DNA of 44,754 nucleotides from JANXLS01 sp038227045 (GTDB lineage Bacteria; Planctomycetota; SZUA-567; H5-PLA8), in contig JBBRQD010000039.1 of NCBI GenBank assembly GCA_038227045.1, forward strand, positions 1 through 44,754. The letters are read 5' to 3'. This document shows positions 40,214 to 44,754 of this stretch, piece by piece (position 1 is the stretch's first letter; each line of letters begins with the position of its first letter). A model generated the notes under the pieces. That model was not told where the DNA came from. It was given only the letters and a program-made list of their open reading frames with translations, and ran no database searches. The translations under genes were made by a program, and so were the position numbers.

Positions 40214-40789
40214 GTGTCCGAGCACGAATGGAAGATTAGTAAACCCGCGCCGCAGTGCCAGATATGCAGCGCGGCTTTCGTTACAGACGGCACCTATTAT
40301 TCCGCGCTGTTGCAGTCGCCGGAGGGTTTGCGGCGGGCGGATTATTGTGATTCTTGTTTTCAAAGCAAGCGTCCTGCGGATGTGTTTTATTACTGGAAAA
40401 CGACTCCTAAAGTTGGGAATGGCGTCAAGAAGCCGCGTCCCGCGATTGATATGGACAATGTGTTGGAGTTCTTCAAGCGCTTGGAAGGAGATGCCAGTCC
40501 GCAGCGAATTGCCTTTCGGTATATCCTGGCGTTGATGCTCTCGCGGAAAAAAGTATTGGCTGCTGGCGAGAAGAAAAAGGACGATCAAGGCCGTGTTGTG
40601 CAAAATTATCGCGAGAAAAATACCGGCGCGGAAACGGTGATTCATGCTGTAGTTGAGCCGGAATTGAGCGAGGACGAGATTCAGGGACTGTCGTCTGAAT
40701 TGGGCGTATTGCTGGGAATCGCGCCAACTGCCGAACCGGCGGCTGCGGATTCGCCGCCGCCTGAATTATCGGCTGAAGATCCCGCATAA
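40214..40789 (+). CDS. Zinc-ribbon-like protein, unknown function
   Basis: It encodes 191 residues from a GTG with GAGG 6 bases upstream. Cys15-x2-Cys18 (PQCQICSAAF) and Cys45-x2-Cys48 (YCDSCF) can form a zinc ribbon. A central region contains VFYYWKTTPK and a helix-rich stretch with FKRLEGDASPQRIAFRYILA. The C-terminus is acidic and Pro-rich. Planctomycete-type genomes hold similar proteins (recollection); no function is known. It is followed 23 bases later by the short PKD-like gene and may share its message. Confidence 0.75.
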   Translation: MSEHEWKISKPAPQCQICSAAFVTDGTYYSALLQSPEGLRRADYCDSCFQSKRPADVFYYWKTTPKVGNGVKKPRPAIDMDNVLEFFKRLEGDASPQRIAFRYILALMLSRKKVLAAGEKKKDDQGRVVQNYREKNTGAETVIHAVVEPELSEDEIQGLSSELGVLLGIAPTAEPAAADSPPPELSAEDPA

Positions 40790-40812
40790 CATTATCGGGT
40801 GGAACAATTAAC

Positions 40813-41190
40813 ATGCCTTTGCACGTCAAGTGGTGTATCGTAATTTGCGGGTTTTGGGGAGGTCTGGAATGGACGTGCATTGCCGCCGCCGAGGAATCGG
40901 CTAACGGTGGCCGAGTGCGTTTCCACGTGAAAGCGATCGATCCGCTGGGCGGTAAGTGTTCCTTCGAAGGAGTGCAAATAGATGGGCTCGAAGCCAAAAT
41001 AATAGATGCGGCTGCCGCAATATATGACGATAACAGTAAAAAGTGGCTGGTCGAAACTTACATTATTTCGACGAAGCCTGGGGCGTACGCAATCCAGGTG
41101 ACGGTCAAAAACGACGCCGGTGTTCCGCACGCATGGCCGTCGGATTCAAAGAATACTCGTGTTGCAAGCTCAACGGACGGCACGGAGTGA
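40813..41190 (+). CDS. Short secreted protein: single copy of the first PKD-like module
   Basis: It encodes 125 residues with a signal peptide (about 1-26). The mature part (GGRVRFHVKAIDPLGGKCSF, then KKWLVETYIISTKPGAYAIQ) aligns along its length with residues about 28-110 of the next protein (EGRVPLKIQAADPEGGALSF, KKWISETYFVPTEPDNYVFE). It is thus a diverged copy of the first module only. It could be a stand-alone module with its own role, or a remnant of a longer copy. Its stop is 5 bases before the next ATG. No internal stop is present. Confidence 0.75.
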   Translation: MPLHVKWCIVICGFWGGLEWTCIAAAEESANGGRVRFHVKAIDPLGGKCSFEGVQIDGLEAKIIDAAAAIYDDNSKKWLVETYIISTKPGAYAIQVTVKNDAGVPHAWPSDSKNTRVASSTDGTE

Positions 41191-41195
41191 CAGGT

Positions 41196-44100
41196 ATGAA
41201 AGGCAGTAGAGCATTCGGAACGCTTGTGCTGGCGCTGATCCTGGCATGGGCCGGGCAGGCATCGGCCGAGGACAATCCGGCAGAGGGGCGCGTACCGCTG
41301 AAAATTCAAGCGGCCGACCCCGAAGGTGGCGCACTGTCCTTTTTATGGGTTCAGAAAGAAGGTCATCCGGTCAAGATCGCCGATCCTCGCGCGGCGCGGT
41401 TTGACAAGGTCTCCAAGAAGTGGATCAGCGAGACGTATTTTGTTCCCACGGAACCCGATAATTACGTCTTCGAAGTGACCATTGAGAGCGAAGACGGACA
41501 AAAGGTCTCCAAGCGTTTTGCGCAACCTGTGCTTCCAGCGACACCTTTGCCGATTGCCGAACCCGGTGCAAATCAGAAGACTAAGGTCGGCCAGAAGGTC
41601 GTGCTCAGCGGCCAGAACAGCAAGGCATTCAACAATCGCACCATCACGAAATATCAATGGACCGTCAAAGTAGCGCCCGAAGCGTTTAAAGATGCACTCT
41701 CGGCAGAACAACTGGCCAGCCGCCAGTTTGATTTTGTCCCGAAGGCACCGGGCAAATATGTCTTCGAACTGAAAGTCTCCGACGGCAAACGCGAGGGCGA
41801 GCCGGCCAGCGTCGAGGTTGTTGTGGAGAAGAAGGGCGAAATTACAATCGACTCGACAGACCCGGCCACGGAGGTGGAGTTGCCTCCCGCGCCGCGCGTG
41901 GGCGAAAAACCAGTGCGCCCGAAAGCCATGGGCAAGGTCAAGGATGATAAAAAGATATTCCAAATCGGCGATACGGTCGTGCTCGACGGTTCGGAATCGG
42001 TGGTTAACGAAGCCGAGACGCCGCGCTTTTTCTGGAAACAAATCGACGACGAAAAAGGTCCGAAGGTTCGCACGCTGACGACCGACACAGCGCGGCCATT
42101 TTCGACAAAACGCACCGACAAATTGAATTATCCGGTGCAGAGCTTTGTCGCTGCTGAAAATGGAATCTACAAATTCACCCTGCAGATCATCACGGGCGAC
42201 GGCGTGGTCGAGAGCGATCCGATTTCGTTTCAAGTCGGCAAGAACCCAATCGTGAAAGAAGATCCTCCACCACCGCCTCAAACCGGTTTGCCGGTGGCGC
42301 GATTGATTGCCAATAAAACCGACGTTGCAATCGGTGACGAAGTCGTTCTGGACGGTTCGAAAAGCACCAGCGAAGACGGCTCTAAACTGACCTACATCTG
42401 GGCACCCGTGACAGGCAAGAAATTCCCCGACAACGTGCGCGGAACCGATGGCCCGGTGGCTCGATTTTCGGCGGAACACGAAGGCGAATACAGCGTCATG
42501 CTCGTCGTCAGCGATGGCAAAAAACAAGGCGTGTCCGAGCCCGTGACGATCAAAGTCAGCGCGGCGCAGAAGCCGCCGGTGATTGAACTGGAACCGACGC
42601 AGAAGTGCAACGTTGGAGACAAAGTCGCGATGGTGGCGAAGATCAGCGATCCGCAGAATTCCAAGATCACTGTTCGTTGGACATGCCTGGAACCCAAGTC
42701 GCTGAAAATTCCGGCCGAATTTTCCAGCGAACCGCGCTTCAGTTTTACGCCCCGAACTCCCGGCACGTATCTGTTTCAGGTTGAAGCCACCAACGAAAAG
42801 GGACTTTCGACGGTCGCGCAGACGCAAATCGGCGTGAAAGACGTGGCTCAATTGAAGCCCACGGCAGTCATCACCGGTCCCGAGCGCGCGGTCGTGGGGG
42901 AAAAGATCGTGCTCTCCGGTGCGACGTCGTTCAGCCCCAACAAAAAGGCGTTGACGTACCGCTGGGCGGACGAATCCGAAGGCGGTCCGAAGATCAAAGA
43001 TCCGGTGCCCAACGCTAAAAAGCAGGAGTGGAATTTTAAGATTGCGGACGCGGGACGCCATGTCGTGTCACTGGTTGTGAACGATGGCGAAAACGACAGC
43101 GAACCGACTAAATTCGTGGTCGATGCGGCGGTGGCTGCCGCCCCGCCGCCGCCCGCGGTGAAGAGCAAGCCCGTCGCGAAGATTACGGGACCCAAGTCCA
43201 TCACCGCAAAGACGCAAGTGGAACTCTCCGCTGAAAGCAGCACGGGCACCGGTGACGGTGCGCTTCAATATTTTTGGACTCAACAACTCGACGGCGGCCC
43301 GGATTTGGCGCTGACGGCGAATCAACGCCTCGGAAAGATATTGCGCTTCACGCCTCTGAAACCGGGGCAGTACATCCTGAATCTCGAGGTCGTGGATCAA
43401 AATCAGCAGCGCAGCGAGATGGACACATTTACGCTAGACGTCAAAGCCGCGCCCGCCACAGCGCCCGTGGCGGTCGCCACCCTTCTGACAAAAGATCCTC
43501 TGGCCGCGGGCAAAGAAGTGCGCCTGAGCGCGGATAAGAGCAACGACTCGGGTGGCGCGCCGCTGACCTACAAATGGAAGCAATCCAAAGGCGCTCCGCT
43601 GGTGATCGCGCCGCGCGACAGCGCGCAGGAGATTGTTGTCATGCCGTCGAAGGCGGGCGCATACGAATTGCAAGTGATCGTCAACAACGGCGACATGGAC
43701 AGCGCGCCGGCGACGGCTGCATTCAACGTGACGGGCGGCGCGCTGCCGCAAGCCATCATCGCCGACATCGCTCCGCCCACGGCCGGCGACACGGTCATCC
43801 TCGATGGGTCCGGATCGAAGTCTCCGAACGGGGCGACCGGCGATCAGCTTCAATACCAGTGGAAACAGACCAAGGGCGAACCCCTGCGCCTGCCGGCCGG
43901 CGAGGACCGCAAATCGAAGATTCAATTCACCGTCCCGGCCGAGGGGGAGTACGTCTGGGAACTGTCGGTGAACGACGGCAACGAGTGGAGCCAGCCGGCG
44001 AAGAACGTATTCCAGGTCCGCCCGCGCCTCAAGAATACGCCGCCCGTCGCCGTGGTTGAGCGGCCGGTCATCAGCACCGAAGTGGGCGTTGAAACGACTC

Positions 44101-44648
44101 TCGACGCCTCCGCGTCCAACGATCCGGACAAAGGCCCCGAACCGCTGACATTCCGCTGGCGCAAGGGAAACAACGTGTTGAAGCAAACCGGCCCCATTTT
44201 AAAAATCACGCCGCCTTCGCCGGGAACATTGACGTTTGAGGTTTCCGCATTCGATGGCAAAGACTACAGCGAACCGTTCGTGGTGACGGTCAATGTGCTC
44301 GCGGCCGGTTCGCTGCCCGTGGCGGTGCCGACTGTTTCGCCCAATCCCGCGCCCGTGGCCAAGCGCGGGGTCGCGGTCGATCCGCAGAATCCCAAAGGAG
44401 TCATCATTCTGGACGGACAGAAGAGCAAGCCCGCGGACAAGAATCTCACCTATTCCTGGAAGCAGGTCGGCGGCGACAATTTGAGACTGCAGCCCAACGC
44501 GCTGGCGAAAGACCGCGTCGGGATTCGCGTCTACAAGCCAGGCGATTATAAATTCGAACTGGTGGTCTCCGACGGCGAGAACAGCAGTCTTCCCGCCACG
44601 GTCGATCTGAAAGTGGTCGAGGACGAAACGCCGCCCGACAAGCCGTAG
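41196..44648 (+). CDS. Giant secreted protein with about eleven PKD-like repeats
   Basis: It encodes 1150 residues. The signal peptide is about 1-25. About eleven Ig-like PKD modules of 90-120 residues start near residues 28, 118, 239, 363, 459, 553, 657, 754, 850, 947 and 1039. They share a core: VGxxVxLSGxxS, LTYxW, PGxYxFxLxVxDG. Pro-rich hinges (PPPPPQT, AAPPPPAVKSK) join several modules. There is no membrane anchor, sorting signal or catalytic domain, so it should be a secreted adhesin or surface structure. GGAG lies 8 bases before ATG 41196. The C-terminus ends in DETPPDKP and the repeat B hairpin follows. Confidence 0.88.
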   Translation: MKGSRAFGTLVLALILAWAGQASAEDNPAEGRVPLKIQAADPEGGALSFLWVQKEGHPVKIADPRAARFDKVSKKWISETYFVPTEPDNYVFEVTIESEDGQKVSKRFAQPVLPATPLPIAEPGANQKTKVGQKVVLSGQNSKAFNNRTITKYQWTVKVAPEAFKDALSAEQLASRQFDFVPKAPGKYVFELKVSDGKREGEPASVEVVVEKKGEITIDSTDPATEVELPPAPRVGEKPVRPKAMGKVKDDKKIFQIGDTVVLDGSESVVNEAETPRFFWKQIDDEKGPKVRTLTTDTARPFSTKRTDKLNYPVQSFVAAENGIYKFTLQIITGDGVVESDPISFQVGKNPIVKEDPPPPPQTGLPVARLIANKTDVAIGDEVVLDGSKSTSEDGSKLTYIWAPVTGKKFPDNVRGTDGPVARFSAEHEGEYSVMLVVSDGKKQGVSEPVTIKVSAAQKPPVIELEPTQKCNVGDKVAMVAKISDPQNSKITVRWTCLEPKSLKIPAEFSSEPRFSFTPRTPGTYLFQVEATNEKGLSTVAQTQIGVKDVAQLKPTAVITGPERAVVGEKIVLSGATSFSPNKKALTYRWADESEGGPKIKDPVPNAKKQEWNFKIADAGRHVVSLVVNDGENDSEPTKFVVDAAVAAAPPPPAVKSKPVAKITGPKSITAKTQVELSAESSTGTGDGALQYFWTQQLDGGPDLALTANQRLGKILRFTPLKPGQYILNLEVVDQNQQRSEMDTFTLDVKAAPATAPVAVATLLTKDPLAAGKEVRLSADKSNDSGGAPLTYKWKQSKGAPLVIAPRDSAQEIVVMPSKAGAYELQVIVNNGDMDSAPATAAFNVTGGALPQAIIADIAPPTAGDTVILDGSGSKSPNGATGDQLQYQWKQTKGEPLRLPAGEDRKSKIQFTVPAEGEYVWELSVNDGNEWSQPAKNVFQVRPRLKNTPPVAVVERPVISTEVGVETTLDASASNDPDKGPEPLTFRWRKGNNVLKQTGPILKITPPSPGTLTFEVSAFDGKDYSEPFVVTVNVLAAGSLPVAVPTVSPNPAPVAKRGVAVDPQNPKGVIILDGQKSKPADKNLTYSWKQVGGDNLRLQPNALAKDRVGIRVYKPGDYKFELVVSDGENSSLPATVDLKVVEDETPPDKP

Positions 44649-44658
44649 ATTCTTTTTT

Positions 44659-44750
44659 GCGTTACCAGAGCCGCGCACGTCAGTAAGCGGCCAAATTCGT
44701 TTACCCGATCCCCACTGGCCGCTTACAGACGGGCGCGGCGCGGGTAACGC
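44659..44750. repeat. Repeat family B, diverged copy
   Basis: The left arm 44659-44692 and right arm 44717-44750 pair at 30 of 34 positions around a 24-base loop. The inner wording (ccagagccgcgcacgtcag, taagcggcc) equals the copy at 15903-15982. It begins 11 bases after the PKD gene stop. Confidence 0.8.
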
Positions 44751-44754
44751 CCGA

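Noticed and set aside
41343..43061. 572-codon minus-strand frame
   Set aside because: Antisense shadow of the PKD-repeat gene; its composition mirrors the sense codons and it shows no recognisable domain.
41196..44648. Tandem DNA repeat or CRISPR-like array in the PKD gene
   Set aside because: Repeats are visible only at protein level with a period of about 300 bases and low DNA identity; no short constant repeats or spacers.
44663..44750. Terminal hairpin read as a simple terminator
   Set aside because: It lacks a T-run and repeats the sequence of 15903-15982, so it is better described as a repeat element, although it may still stop transcription.

Overview
The window reads as a contiguous piece of a bacterial chromosome with moderate-to-high GC. 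It carries about 43 protein genes, no rRNA or tRNA that I can see, and no CRISPR array. Several protein types suggest a planctomycete-like or related candidate-phylum bacterium (PVC group, Sumerlaeota or Hydrogenedentota style). These are very large secreted PQQ-propeller/TPR and PKD-repeat proteins, MoxR/DUF4350/DUF4129 membrane operons, a DUF4912 protein, small secreted proteins of planctomycete type, and several families of long inverted repeats in the gaps. This taxonomic guess is inference. There is no marker gene in the window that settles it.

Region 1 (1-14.2 kb) looks like a metal-handling region, probably zinc. A truncated CDS enters from the left, followed by a small Cys/His secreted protein. 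Next come a LolD-like ATPase with an FtsX-type permease, a secreted protein with an N-terminal His motif, two tandem DUF3299 membrane-anchored proteins, and a second ATPase with a giant FtsX permease. After a block of unrelated small genes (DUF486, VOC protein, secreted protein, NUDIX protein, membrane protein) comes a complete ZnuABC-type zinc uptake operon. The combination of His-rich periplasmic protein, DUF3299, ATPase and FtsX permease recalls the Zur-regulated zrg locus of Vibrio cholerae. Here it occurs with two permease sets beside znuABC.

Region 2 (14.3-24.3 kb) holds a DUF2071 gene, an ECF sigma factor, its zinc-finger anti-sigma factor, and a 1915-residue secreted protein built from TPR, two PQQ-type propellers and a CBM9-like domain. 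A tiny coupled ORF, a MoxR ATPase and a Uma2-family nuclease follow. A perfect 27-bp-arm hairpin sits between sigma and anti-sigma.

Region 3 (24.3-33 kb) is a mosaic of short transcription units: DUF4912 protein, a small TPR-like protein, a 38-residue very basic protein, a DUF6584-like protein, a 7Fe ferredoxin, a Cof-type phosphatase, a D-2-hydroxyacid dehydrogenase, a secreted protein, two Mn-type superoxide dismutases (one cytosolic, one with a Tat signal) and purC.

Region 4 (33-38.7 kb, minus strand) is an overlapping operon: membrane protein, DUF4129, DUF4350, MoxR. It appears to lack the usual DUF58 partner. Upstream of it lie a GC-rich paired repeat and a B12-binding radical SAM gene.

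Region 5 (38.7-44.7 kb) has a small membrane protein, TatD, a zinc-ribbon protein, and a 1150-residue secreted protein with about eleven PKD-like repeats. That gene is preceded by a short stand-alone copy of its first module. At least five different inverted-repeat families are scattered through the gaps, and one palindrome lies in frame inside an ABC ATPase gene.
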